A stretch of 64,000 nucleotides of DNA from a bacterium (GTDB lineage Bacteria > Krumholzibacteriota > Krumholzibacteriia > LZORAL124-64-63): positions 1 to 64,000 of the forward strand of contig JADJYS010000012.1 in assembly GCA_016719645.1 (NCBI GenBank), written 5' to 3'. Shown here piece by piece: positions 47,583 to 55,946 of this stretch. The notes under the pieces were generated by a model. It was not told the DNA's origin and made no database searches. It saw nothing but the letters and a program-made list of their open reading frames with translations. Both the position numbers and the translations under genes were made by a program. Positions within the stretch are counted from its first letter, which is position 1. Each line of letters opens with the position of its first letter.

Positions 47583-50500
47583 TCAGTAGCCCTCGCCGCG
47601 CCCGTGCCGGCGGTCCAGCCACCAGCCGATGAACAGGGCCCGCAGCCGGCGCTTCGTCGGTTCCAGCAGCGAGTACATCACCGGCACCACCACGAGCGTC
47701 AGGAAGGTGGCCACGGCGAGTCCCCAGATCACGGCCACGCCCATCGGGCCCCACCAGGCGCTCGATTCGCCGCCGAAGGTCACCACCCCGCCCCAGTCGC
47801 CCTGGAACAGCCGGAAGAAGTCGACCGAGATGCCGGTCGTCAGCGGGATCAGGCCCAGGATGGTGGTCACCGCGGTCAGGATCACGGGCCGGAAGCGGGT
47901 GAGGCCGGCCTGGACCAGGGCCTCCCCCGTCTCGATGCCGCGCTCGCGCAGCTTGCCCACGTAGTCCAGCAGCACGATGGCGTTGTTGACCACGACGCCG
48001 GCCAGCGAGACCACGCCCACGCCGGTCATGATGATGCCGAAGGGCGTGCCGGTGAACATCAGGCCCATCATGACGCCGATCAGCGACAGGATGACGCTGA
48101 ACAGGATCACCAGCGGCGTGGTCACCGAGCTGAACTCGCTGATCAGCACCAGGAAGATGAGCATGACGGCCAGGCCGAAGGCGTCGCTGAGGAAGGCCTG
48201 CGCCTCCTGCTGGTCCTCGCTCTCGCCCGTGTAGGTCAGCCCGTACCCGGGCGGCAGCGCGAAGCCCTCCAGCCGCTGCTGCACCTGGGCCAGCAGCGCG
48301 TTGCCGTTGTAGCCGGCGGCGGCGTCGGCCGAGACCGTCACCACGCGCTCGCCGTCGATGCGGGTGATCGCGGCCAGGCCCGTCTTGAACTCGGCCGTGG
48401 CGAAGGACGACAGCGGGATCTGCTGGCCCTCGTAGAACACGGTCATGCCCTCGAGGTCCTCGACCTTCTGGCGGAACGGCTGCTGCACCCGCACCCGGAT
48501 GTCGTACTCGTCCTCGCCGGTGCGGAACTTCGCCGTCTCGGCGCCGAGCAGGGCGGTGCGCACGGTGCCGGCGACGTCCACCGTGCGCAGGCCGAAGCGC
48601 CCGGCCTTGTCCACGTCCTGGCGCACCTCGATCTGCGGGAGGTTGCGGTCGTAGTCGTCCATCACGTCGACCAGGCCCTCGACGCCGCGGATGCGCTCCC
48701 GGACCGCGGCGGCCAGGTCGCCCAGGACCGCGAAGTCGTCGCCGGAGATCTCGATGTTCACGGGCTTGCCGGTGGGCGGGCCCTCCTCCTGCTTGTCGAT
48801 GACCAGGCGCGCGCCGGTGAAGTCGCGCAGCGCGTCGCGCAGCTGCTGGATCGTCGTGCGCGAGGACTGGGAGCGGTCTTCCTGGTCGATGAACTCCATC
48901 GTCACCAGGGACTTGTTGGCCGGGGCCTGGCTGCTCGAGGCGAAGCCGCTCTCGGCGCCGACCTGGCCGGTGAAGGCCTTCAGGTCGGGCAGCGCGGCGA
49001 CCTTCGCCTCCACCTCGGCGGTGTAGGCGTCGCTGACCTCGACCCGCGTGCCCGAGGGCGCGGTGATCGAGACGTAGGCCAGGCGGGGGTCGACGTCCGG
49101 GAACAGCTCGACGCCGTGGTTGAAGGCGCCGAACAGCATGAAGGTGCCGATCAGCAGGGCGGTCATGCCGCCCATCACGGTGCCCGGGCGCCGCAGGGCC
49201 CAGCGCAGCGTGGGCTCGTACGACTTCAGGCCGTACCGCATGAGGCGGTCGCCGAAGCTCTCGCGCCCGTCTCCGGGCCGAGGCGGCTTCATGAACCGCG
49301 CGCACATGACGGGGTTGAAGACCAGCGCCACCAGCAGCGACGACAGCAGCGAGATGATGACCGTGATCGGCAGGTACTTCATGAACTCGCCCATGATCCC
49401 GGGCCAGAAGATCATCGGGGCGAAGGCGACCACCGTGGTCAGGGTCGAGGAGGTGATCGCGGCGGCCACCTGCGAGGCGCCGTAGACGGCGGCCTCCTCG
49501 GGGCCCTTCCCCTTGCCGCGCTGGCGGTAGATGTTCTCCACGATCACGATGCCGTTGTCCACGAGCATGCCCAGCGCCAGGATCAGCGAGAAGAGCACCA
49601 CCATGTTCAGGGTGATGCCCAGCGCCCGCAGCGTGATGAAGGTCAGCAGCATCGACAGGGGGATCGCCGTGCCCACGAACAGGGCGTTGGTGAAGCCCAT
49701 GAACAGCAGCAGCACCAGCACCACCAGGATCAGGCCGCTGATGATGTTGTTCTCCAGCTCGCGGACCATGTCGCGGATGTCCTTGGACTGGTCGCCGACC
49801 AGGCTCACCTCGGTGCCCGCCGGCAGCCGCGGCCGCTCGCGCTCGAGCACCGCCTTGATCTCGTCCACGATGTCGATGATGTTCTCGCCGCTGCGCTTGG
49901 TGACCGTGAGGATCACGGCCTCCTTGCCGTTGACGCGGGAGAAGCTCTCGCGGTCCTTGATGCCGAAGCTGACCTCGGCCACGTCGCGGACGTAGACCGG
50001 GTCCGGCAGGCCGGGGTTGAGCACGAAGCCGAGGATCTCCTCGGCGCGCCCGACCTCGCCCGGCACGCTCACCTGGTAGTCGTAGGTGCCCAGGGACAGC
50101 TTGCCGCCGGGGATGGTCACGTTCTGCAGGGCGATGGCGTCCTGGACGTCCTGCAGGCCCAGGTTGTAGAAGCGCAGGCGCTCGGGGTCGACGTCCACGC
50201 GCACCTCGTGCTCCACGCCGCCGGTCAGCTTCACCTCGAGCACGCCGCGCACCTGCTCGAAGGCCTCCTGCAGGTCCTCGCCCGCCTGCTTCAGCAGCGC
50301 GGGGTCGTAGTCGGCCGCCAGGTTGATCTGCACGATGGGCCAGTCCGAGGAGCTGAGCTCCAGGATCATCATGTCGTCGCGCGGGTCGTCGGGCAGCTCG
50401 GGCTTGGCCAGGTCGACGCGGTCGCGCACCTTCTGCAGGGCGTCGCTCATCTCCACGTCGGTGGTGAACTCCAGCACGATGGTCGAGGCGCCGTCGACCG

Positions 50501-50750
50501 AGGTGCTGGTCATCTCCTTGAGGTCGGCCAGGCCCTTGAGCTCCCGCTCGAGCTTGCGCGTGATGAGGTTCTCGACGTCCTCGGGGCCGGCCCCGCTGTA
50601 GGGCGTCATCACCATCACGTAGGGGATCTTGACGTCGGGGCTCGACTCGCGCGGCAGCTCGAGGTAGCTCTTGACGCCCACGATCGTGATGATCGCCATG
50701 AAGGCGAAGATCATCGGGTACTTGCGGATCGCGCCGCTGATCAGCCTCAT
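47583..50750 (-). CDS. RND-family efflux pump, inner membrane transporter
   Basis: The 1055-residue protein has the duplicated AcrB-like architecture: TM1 at the N-terminus, large periplasmic porter loops at about 35-330 and 560-870, and TM helices 2-6 and 8-12. The proton-relay helix TM4 reads 'ILALGMLVDNGIVIVENIY'; it has a single Asp (VDN instead of AcrB's VDD), as in SwrC/YerP-type pumps. Other marks are 'PRESSPDVKIPYVMVMTPY' and 'GVVSLAGVVVNNAIVLLDY'. It uses the proton gradient to export drugs, lipids or metabolites through the TolC-like channel encoded upstream. Its start overlaps the MFP stop by 4 nt. Confidence 0.94.
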   Translation of the reverse strand: MRLISGAIRKYPMIFAFMAIITIVGVKSYLELPRESSPDVKIPYVMVMTPYSGAGPEDVENLITRKLERELKGLADLKEMTSTSVDGASTIVLEFTTDVEMSDALQKVRDRVDLAKPELPDDPRDDMMILELSSSDWPIVQINLAADYDPALLKQAGEDLQEAFEQVRGVLEVKLTGGVEHEVRVDVDPERLRFYNLGLQDVQDAIALQNVTIPGGKLSLGTYDYQVSVPGEVGRAEEILGFVLNPGLPDPVYVRDVAEVSFGIKDRESFSRVNGKEAVILTVTKRSGENIIDIVDEIKAVLERERPRLPAGTEVSLVGDQSKDIRDMVRELENNIISGLILVVLVLLLFMGFTNALFVGTAIPLSMLLTFITLRALGITLNMVVLFSLILALGMLVDNGIVIVENIYRQRGKGKGPEEAAVYGASQVAAAITSSTLTTVVAFAPMIFWPGIMGEFMKYLPITVIISLLSSLLVALVFNPVMCARFMKPPRPGDGRESFGDRLMRYGLKSYEPTLRWALRRPGTVMGGMTALLIGTFMLFGAFNHGVELFPDVDPRLAYVSITAPSGTRVEVSDAYTAEVEAKVAALPDLKAFTGQVGAESGFASSSQAPANKSLVTMEFIDQEDRSQSSRTTIQQLRDALRDFTGARLVIDKQEEGPPTGKPVNIEISGDDFAVLGDLAAAVRERIRGVEGLVDVMDDYDRNLPQIEVRQDVDKAGRFGLRTVDVAGTVRTALLGAETAKFRTGEDEYDIRVRVQQPFRQKVEDLEGMTVFYEGQQIPLSSFATAEFKTGLAAITRIDGERVVTVSADAAAGYNGNALLAQVQQRLEGFALPPGYGLTYTGESEDQQEAQAFLSDAFGLAVMLIFLVLISEFSSVTTPLVILFSVILSLIGVMMGLMFTGTPFGIIMTGVGVVSLAGVVVNNAIVLLDYVGKLRERGIETGEALVQAGLTRFRPVILTAVTTILGLIPLTTGISVDFFRLFQGDWGGVVTFGGESSAWWGPMGVAVIWGLAVATFLTLVVVPVMYSLLEPTKRRLRALFIGWWLDRRHGRGEGY

Positions 50751-51916
50751 CGCGCGGCCTCCGTCGCGGGAGCCGCGTCGCGCGTCGCGGCGCCGGCCTC
50801 GGTGGTCGCGGACGGGTCGCCGGCGAGGCTGCCGTCGCGGGCGTTCGCCGTCTCGACCGTCTTGACCAGCGCGCCGTCGATCAGGTCCCGCTGGCCGCGC
50901 ACGACCAGCAGCTCGCCGGCGCGCAGGCCCGCGGTCACCGCCACCAGCAGGCCCTGGTCGGGGCCCAGGACGATGCGGCGCAGCTGCGCGCGGTCCCCCT
51001 CGACGACGTAGACCGCCGCGCCGCCGCCGGCGTCGAGCACCGCGTCGCGCGGGATGGCGATCACGCCCGCGAGGGTCTGCTTGTGGATGCGGGCGCGGCC
51101 GACCACGCCCGGCCGCAGCGACAGGTCCTGGTTGTCCAGCCGGATCTCCAGCGGGAACTTGCCGGTGACCGGGTCCGCCTCGAAGCCGAGCCAGGCCACG
51201 CGCCCCGCGACGGGGGCCGCGACGCCGTCCAGCGAGACCTCGGCCGCCGCGCCCTCGCGCAGCCAGACGATGTCGCGCTCGGTCAGCCAGCCGGCGAGCT
51301 TCAGGACGGACGGGTCGACCACGCGGGCCACGACGGTGCCCGGGGCCACCAGCTGTCCCGGCTCCACGAAGCGCTCGGCCACGATCCCGGCGTAGGGGGC
51401 CGCGACGGCGGCCCGCTCGTGCCGCAGCTCGGCGACGCGCGCCGCGGCCGCGGACCGGCCGTGCTGCGCCTCGGCGGTCAGCAGCTCGACGCGGCTGACC
51501 TTGCCGGCGTCGAACAGGCGCTGCGTCTGCTCGACGTTGTAGGCCTGCAGCGCCAGGTCGGCGCGGGCGGCGTCGGCTTCCGCCGCCAGCAGGCGGCGGT
51601 CCAGCTCGATCAGGGTCTGGCCCTTGGCCACGCGCGCGCCCTTGTCGCGCGCGATGACGGCCACGGTGCCGCCCTCCTCGGCGGCGACGTCGGTGCCGCG
51701 CAGGGGCTGGACCGCGCCGGAGACCTCGAACATCTCGTCCAGGTCGGTGGCGTCCAGCTCCAGCACGCGGACGTTGCGGGCGGTCTCGGCCGGCGGCGCG
51801 GCGCCGCCCTTGGGTCCGCAGCCCGCGATCGACAGCAGCGCCGGGGCCAGCATCAGGGCCGCGGCGGCGAACAGCTTGCGCGTCGTCATGATGGTCTTCT
51901 CCGTTCCGATGGTCAC
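50747..51916 (-). CDS. RND efflux periplasmic adaptor (membrane fusion protein), lipoprotein
   Basis: The 389-residue MFP/HlyD-family subunit links the RND pump to the outer membrane channel. It has a lipobox ('LLSIAGC'), the first biotinyl-lipoyl half-motif ('EVSGAVQPLRGTDVAAEEGG'), a helical hairpin ('ADAARADLALQAYNVEQTQRLF' in part), the second half ('VAAPYAGIVAERFVEPGQLV'), and a beta-barrel ('GRVAWLGFEADPVTGKFPLE'). The GTG at 51916 overlaps the tolC stop and has GGGAGG 6 nt before it; the ATG at 51889 (MTTRKLF) is an alternative that gives a shorter signal. Confidence 0.92.
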   Translation of the reverse strand: MTIGTEKTIMTTRKLFAAAALMLAPALLSIAGCGPKGGAAPPAETARNVRVLELDATDLDEMFEVSGAVQPLRGTDVAAEEGGTVAVIARDKGARVAKGQTLIELDRRLLAAEADAARADLALQAYNVEQTQRLFDAGKVSRVELLTAEAQHGRSAAAARVAELRHERAAVAAPYAGIVAERFVEPGQLVAPGTVVARVVDPSVLKLAGWLTERDIVWLREGAAAEVSLDGVAAPVAGRVAWLGFEADPVTGKFPLEIRLDNQDLSLRPGVVGRARIHKQTLAGVIAIPRDAVLDAGGGAAVYVVEGDRAQLRRIVLGPDQGLLVAVTAGLRAGELLVVRGQRDLIDGALVKTVETANARDGSLAGDPSATTEAGAATRDAAPATEAAR

Positions 51917-53400
51917 TGCGAACCTCCCGCGACGAGCCCGTCGACCGCCGCCAGGGGCAGCAGGGGCGAGACGCCGATGGCGCGCTTCAGGGACGCGGTC
52001 GTGGTCAGCACGTCGTACCGCGCCTGGATCAGGTTGGTGCGGGCGCGGGAGCGCTCCGCCTCGGACTGCAGCACGGTCAGGTAGTCGGCCTTGCCGTGCC
52101 GCAGCATCAGGGTGCTGGTCTCCAGCAGGTCCTCGGCCCGGGCCATGTTCAGCTCGGCCGCGCGCAGGTTGTCGCGGGCGGCGTCGCGGCCGTCGAGCAG
52201 GTCGAGCACCTCCACGCGCGCCTGCCGCTGCAGGCCGGCGCGCTCGGACTCGTTGCGCAGCAGCGAGGCCTCGGTCTGCTGCACCAGCCCGCGCGTGAGC
52301 AGGCCGTCGAACAGCGGCACGTTCAGCGCCACGCTGGCGCTCCAGAAGTCGTGGCCGGTGTTGTCGAGATCCTTCAGGCGCCGGCCGATGTAGCCGTAGC
52401 TGCCGAGCATCGACAGGTAGGGGCGCATCTCGGACTTCTGCACGCGCCGGCTCTGGCGCAGCAGGTCGCTCATCACCTCGGCCTGCTGCACGTCGGGCCG
52501 GCGCGCGGCCAGGGCCAGGGCCGTCTCGCGCGCGACGCCGTCCGTCTCCACGCGCTGCTCGTTGCGGATGCTCAGGGGCGCCTCGGGGTCGCCGCCCATC
52601 AGGGCGTTGAGGCGGGCGCCGGCGGTCCGCAGCCCCTGCTGCGCCTGCCGCAGCTGCGGCGACAGGTTGGCCGCCGCGACCGCGGCCTGCAGCGTGTCCA
52701 GCTCGGTCGCCATGCCGAGGCCGAAGCGCAGGCGCGAGATGTCCAGGAACTCCTCCTGGTTGCGGAGCTCCGCCTCGACGGCGGCGAGCTGCTCGGCGGC
52801 CAGGATGACGGCGTGGTAGGACGTCACGACGTCCTGCTCGGTCTGGTGGACGACGCCCAGCAGCGCCAGGTCCTGGCGGCGGATGCCCTGGCCGGCGGCG
52901 CCGATCGCGCCGAGGATCTTGATCGGGTTCAGGGTCCAGCTCAGGTTCAGGCTCGAGCGCCAGTAGGTCTGGGCCGGGATGTCCTCGGGCGGCGGGATGA
53001 AGCTGAACCCGCCGAACAGGCTGTCGAGCAGGGCGTTGCCCGTGGAGCCGCCGCCGCCGCCGAAGCTGGAGTCCAGGGCGAAGCTGGGGTCGCGGCCGCG
53101 CGACCAGGTGCCGGTCGCGTCGAGGGTCGGCAGGCCCGTGGCGAGCGCCTGCTTCATCTGGCCGTCCAGCTCGCGGCGGCGGAAGCGCTCGGCCTGGAGC
53201 TGGTCGTTGTCCGCCAGCGCGCGCCGCGCGCAGGCTTCGAGGTCCAGGGTCTCGGCCGCGCCGGGCCGCGCCGCGATGACGGGCCCGGGGCCGACATCGA
53301 GGGTCGCGGGGACCGGCTCGTCGGCGGCGGCCGCCGCGAGTGCCGTTCCCAGGCAGACGGCGGCCAGCAGCGCCGCGCGCGCCAGGTGTCCGATGGTCAT
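51913..53400 (-). CDS. TolC-family outer membrane efflux channel
   Basis: The 495-residue protein has a signal peptide (MTIGHLARAALLAAVCLG...) and two OEP repeats. The first is 'LDLEACARRALADNDQLQAE', 'PTLDATGTWSRG' and 'LGMATELDTLQAAVAAANLS'. The second is 'ALAARRPDVQQAEVMSDLL', 'MRPYLSMLGSYGYIGR', 'LNVPLFDGLLTRGLVQQTEA' and 'YLTVLQSEAERSRARTNLI'. It makes the trimeric exit duct of the RND pump. The ATG overlaps the tetR stop (ATGA). It contains a Gly-rich loop (GGGGGSTGNALLDSLFGG) near residues 110-130, probably extracellular. Confidence 0.92.
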   Translation of the reverse strand: MTIGHLARAALLAAVCLGTALAAAAADEPVPATLDVGPGPVIAARPGAAETLDLEACARRALADNDQLQAERFRRRELDGQMKQALATGLPTLDATGTWSRGRDPSFALDSSFGGGGGSTGNALLDSLFGGFSFIPPPEDIPAQTYWRSSLNLSWTLNPIKILGAIGAAGQGIRRQDLALLGVVHQTEQDVVTSYHAVILAAEQLAAVEAELRNQEEFLDISRLRFGLGMATELDTLQAAVAAANLSPQLRQAQQGLRTAGARLNALMGGDPEAPLSIRNEQRVETDGVARETALALAARRPDVQQAEVMSDLLRQSRRVQKSEMRPYLSMLGSYGYIGRRLKDLDNTGHDFWSASVALNVPLFDGLLTRGLVQQTEASLLRNESERAGLQRQARVEVLDLLDGRDAARDNLRAAELNMARAEDLLETSTLMLRHGKADYLTVLQSEAERSRARTNLIQARYDVLTTTASLKRAIGVSPLLPLAAVDGLVAGGSQ

Positions 53401-54029
53401 CGTGTCCTCCGTACGGGGTCGTGGTCGGGGTTGCGGATGCCGTGGATGATGAAGGCTCTCAGCTCGCTCGCCAGGACCGGATCCTCGAACGCGCTCGGGC
53501 GCCCGGTCATCTGCGGGAACATGTAGTACATCGAGTCCAGCAGGCTGTCGATGATCCACACGAGCGTCGCCGGGTCCAGCGGCCGCAGCTCGCCGCTGGC
53601 GACGCCTTCGGCCAGCACGCCGGCCAGGGCGTCGCGCATGGCCTGGACGCTGGGGTGGTTCTCGAACTCCACGTTGCAGTTGTTGTCCTCGAACTCGTGC
53701 ATGCACTTCGAGAACGCGGGGTGCTCGCGCCCGAACGCCTCGTAGCCGTCGAGGTAGGACAGGATCTTCTCGACGGTGGGCTGCCCGGGATCCAGCGCGT
53801 CCCGCCAGCCCAGCGCCGCCTCGCTGGCCATGTGGACGAGCATCTGGGTGAGCAGGTCCGCCTTGTCGCGGAACAGCTCGTAGAAGGTCCGCTTGGAGAC
53901 CCCGGCGGCCCGGCAGATCTCCTCCACAGTCGTCTTGCGGAAGCCGTAGCGCTCGAAGAGCGGCTCCGCAACTGCATATAATTGCAGCGACTTATCGTGT
54001 TGGCGCGCCTCGGGCATCGTCGGTCCCAT
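53397..54029 (-). CDS. TetR-family repressor of the RND efflux operon
   Basis: The 210-residue protein has a TetR_N DNA-binding domain at about residues 20-65 ('LFERYGFRKTTVEEICRAAG', 'VSKRTFYELFRDKADLLTQM'). A helical ligand domain follows ('AAGVLAEGVASGELRPLDP' in style, 'LVWIIDSLLDSMYYMFPQM'). It is the first gene of the operon tetR-tolC-MFP-RND, all joined by 4-nt overlaps, so it controls its own transcript; that is inference from position. The inverted repeat GAAACG...CGTTTC just upstream is a candidate operator. Confidence 0.92.
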   Translation of the reverse strand: MGPTMPEARQHDKSLQLYAVAEPLFERYGFRKTTVEEICRAAGVSKRTFYELFRDKADLLTQMLVHMASEAALGWRDALDPGQPTVEKILSYLDGYEAFGREHPAFSKCMHEFEDNNCNVEFENHPSVQAMRDALAGVLAEGVASGELRPLDPATLVWIIDSLLDSMYYMFPQMTGRPSAFEDPVLASELRAFIIHGIRNPDHDPVRRTR

Positions 54030-54043
54030 CGTTGCGAAACATT

Positions 54044-54068
54044 GAAACGTTATCTGTTTAATCGTTTC
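54044..54068. promoter_or_regulatory. Inverted repeat upstream of tetR (candidate operator)
   Basis: GAAACG (54044-54049) and CGTTTC (54063-54068) are inverted half-sites with a 13-bp AT-rich centre, 15 bp ahead of the tetR start codon, in the divergent gap to the SMR gene. Position and symmetry suit a TetR-type operator. Confidence 0.45.
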
Positions 54069-54179
54069 CGTCGCTCAATATGGTGCGGTTTTTCATCCTG
54101 TCAAGGGAATCAGATCGCGCAGGGCGCTGCGGCGGCCGGAATGTTATGATCGGCGGCGGCCGCCAACCCCCGGAGGACC

Positions 54180-54548
54180 ATGAAGCCGCACGTCCTGGCC
54201 CTGATCCTGGCCCTGAGCGCCAACGCCGCCGCCAACCTGCTGATCCGGGCCGGCATGCGCGACCGGCCCCTCGATCCCGCCGACCCCGCCGGCGCCCTGC
54301 GCCAGATCCTGCTGAATCCCCTGGTGGTGGGCGGCATCGCCCTGTTCGCCGTGAACGTCGTGAGCTACGCCTACGTGCTGAGCCGCGTCCCGGTTTCGCT
54401 GGCCTACCCGATCATGACCGGCACGGGCTTCCTGATCGTGGTGTCGGCTTCGGCGCTCTGGCTCGGGGAGAGCCTCGATCTGGTGCAGGGGGTGGGGTTG
54501 GTGCTGATCGTGGGCGGGGTGGTGCTGGTCGCGAGTCGGTTGCACTGA
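54180..54548 (+). CDS. Small multidrug resistance / EamA-like four-helix transporter
   Basis: The 122-residue protein has four transmembrane helices: 'LALILALSANAAANLLIRAG', 'NPLVVGGIALFAVNVVSYAYVL', 'VPVSLAYPIMTGTGFLIVVS' and 'LVQGVGLVLIVGGVVLVAS'. The 'VPVSLAYPI..G' stretch is the SMR/EmrE signature region, also seen in ArnE/F-like halves. The membrane Glu14 of EmrE is not obvious in helix 1, so a lipid-flippase-like (undecaprenyl-sugar) role is as likely as drug export. GGAGG precedes the ATG. It is divergent from the tetR operon. Confidence 0.85.
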   Translation: MKPHVLALILALSANAAANLLIRAGMRDRPLDPADPAGALRQILLNPLVVGGIALFAVNVVSYAYVLSRVPVSLAYPIMTGTGFLIVVSASALWLGESLDLVQGVGLVLIVGGVVLVASRLH

Positions 54549-54586
54549 GTTCTGGCCGGGAAATCTTCTCTGCCTGTGCACGTTGC

Positions 54587-54701
54587 GACTTGGATCCCCA
54601 CATCCTGGGGGCGGTCGGGCCGCCCTGCCTTCGGCCCTTCGCCATCCTGGCTCCAGGGCCGCAGGACACCCCTTCACCACAGATGTGGGGATCCAAGTCG
54701 A
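54587..54701. repeat. Structured palindromic element, copy B (variant)
   Basis: The perfect 18-bp arms are 54587-54604 and 54684-54701 (core GGATCCCCACAT). Read on the minus strand, the interior has GGGGTGTCCTGC, then hairpin 1 with the conserved loop (GCC-AGGAT-GGC), as in copies A and C. A shorter hairpin follows (GGGCGG-CCCGA-CCGCCC) in place of the CACGAGG hairpin. It sits between the SMR gene and the epimerase gene, both on the plus strand. Confidence 0.75.
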
Positions 54702-54838
54702 ACAGCAGCATGGGCATGACAGAGAATATTCGCAGCCACAACCCATCGATCAGTGAACGGTTGTGAACTGGCGCCGGGGCGATCGACTGCCTATGTTCGA
54801 ACGCGCGATCCACGACAACCCCGGACGAGGACGATGAT

Positions 54839-55903
54839 ATGAACAACGGATCGACCACGCAGACACGCTGTCTCGTCACCGGCGGCGCCGGTTTTCTCGG
54901 CATCAACATGGTGCGCTACCTGCTCGCGCGGGGCTACGAGGTGGTCTCGCTGGACGTCGCGCCCTTCGACTACCTCGAGCGGACCGACCCGCGCGTGCGC
55001 GTGGTCGACGGCGACATCCGCAACCGCGCCGATGTGGACCGCGCCGTCGCCGGCTGCGCGCAGGTCGTGCACGCCGCCGCCGCGCTGCCGCTGTACACGC
55101 GCGAGGAGATCCGCTCGACCGACCTCGACGGCACCCGCACCGTGCTGCAGGCCGCCCTGGACGCGGGCTGCGAGCGGGTCGTGCACGTCTCCTCGACCGC
55201 CGTCTACGGCATCCCCGACCACCACCCGCTGCTCGAGGGCGACCGCCTGCACGGCGTGGGCCCCTACGGCGAGAGCAAGGTCGAGGCCGAGCAGGTCTGC
55301 GCGGAGTTCCGCGCACGCGGCCTCTGCGTGCCGATCGTGCGCCCGAAGTCCTTCATCGGGCCGGAGCGGCTGGGCGTCTTCGCCCTCTTCTACGACTGGG
55401 CCAAGGACGGCAAGGGCTTCCCGATGATCGGCGACGGCCGCAACCGCTACCAGCTGGCCGACGTCGAGGACATCTGCCAGGGCATCCACCTCTGCCTGAC
55501 CGGCCCGCGCGAGAAGGTCGACGACGTCTTCAACCTGGGCGCCCGCGAGTTCACGACGATGCGCGAGGACTACCAGGCCGTGCTGGACGACGCGGGCTTC
55601 GGCAAGAAGATCCGCGGGTTCCCGGCCGGGCCGGTCATCGCGACGTTGCGGCTGCTGGAGGCCATGAAGCTCTCCCCGCTCTACAAGTGGGTCTACGAGA
55701 CCGCGAGCGAGGACTCCTTCGTCTCGATCGAGAAGGCGGAGCGGGTGCTGGGGTTCGACCCCCAGTATTCGAACAAGCAGGCGCTGGTGCGGAACTACCG
55801 GTGGTACCTGGAGCACCTGGCGGAGTTCGAGGGGCGGTCGGGGGTTTCGCACCGGGTGCCCTGGAAGCAGGGGATCTTGAAGGTGGCGAAGGCGTTCTTC
55901 TAG
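54839..55903 (+). CDS. NAD-dependent epimerase/dehydratase (extended SDR)
   Basis: The 354-residue protein has the nucleotide motif 'CLVTGGAGFLGINMVRYLL' (about 12-30), 'VVDGDIRNRADVDRAV', the catalytic Ser/Thr in 'VVHVSSTAVYGIP' and YxxxK in 'GPYGESKVEAE' (Tyr about 143). The C-terminal part is 'RYQLADVEDICQGIHLCL', 'VFNLGAREFTTMREDY' and 'ASEDSFVSIEKAERVLGFDP'. It acts on an NDP-sugar, a sterol-like compound or a similar alcohol; the substrate is not fixed. The genes around it give no pathway. Confidence 0.88.
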   Translation: MNNGSTTQTRCLVTGGAGFLGINMVRYLLARGYEVVSLDVAPFDYLERTDPRVRVVDGDIRNRADVDRAVAGCAQVVHAAAALPLYTREEIRSTDLDGTRTVLQAALDAGCERVVHVSSTAVYGIPDHHPLLEGDRLHGVGPYGESKVEAEQVCAEFRARGLCVPIVRPKSFIGPERLGVFALFYDWAKDGKGFPMIGDGRNRYQLADVEDICQGIHLCLTGPREKVDDVFNLGAREFTTMREDYQAVLDDAGFGKKIRGFPAGPVIATLRLLEAMKLSPLYKWVYETASEDSFVSIEKAERVLGFDPQYSNKQALVRNYRWYLEHLAEFEGRSGVSHRVPWKQGILKVAKAFF

Positions 55904-55946
55904 CCGGATGCGGGGCGCCCGGCGAGCGCCCCGCCCCGCGAGTCCC

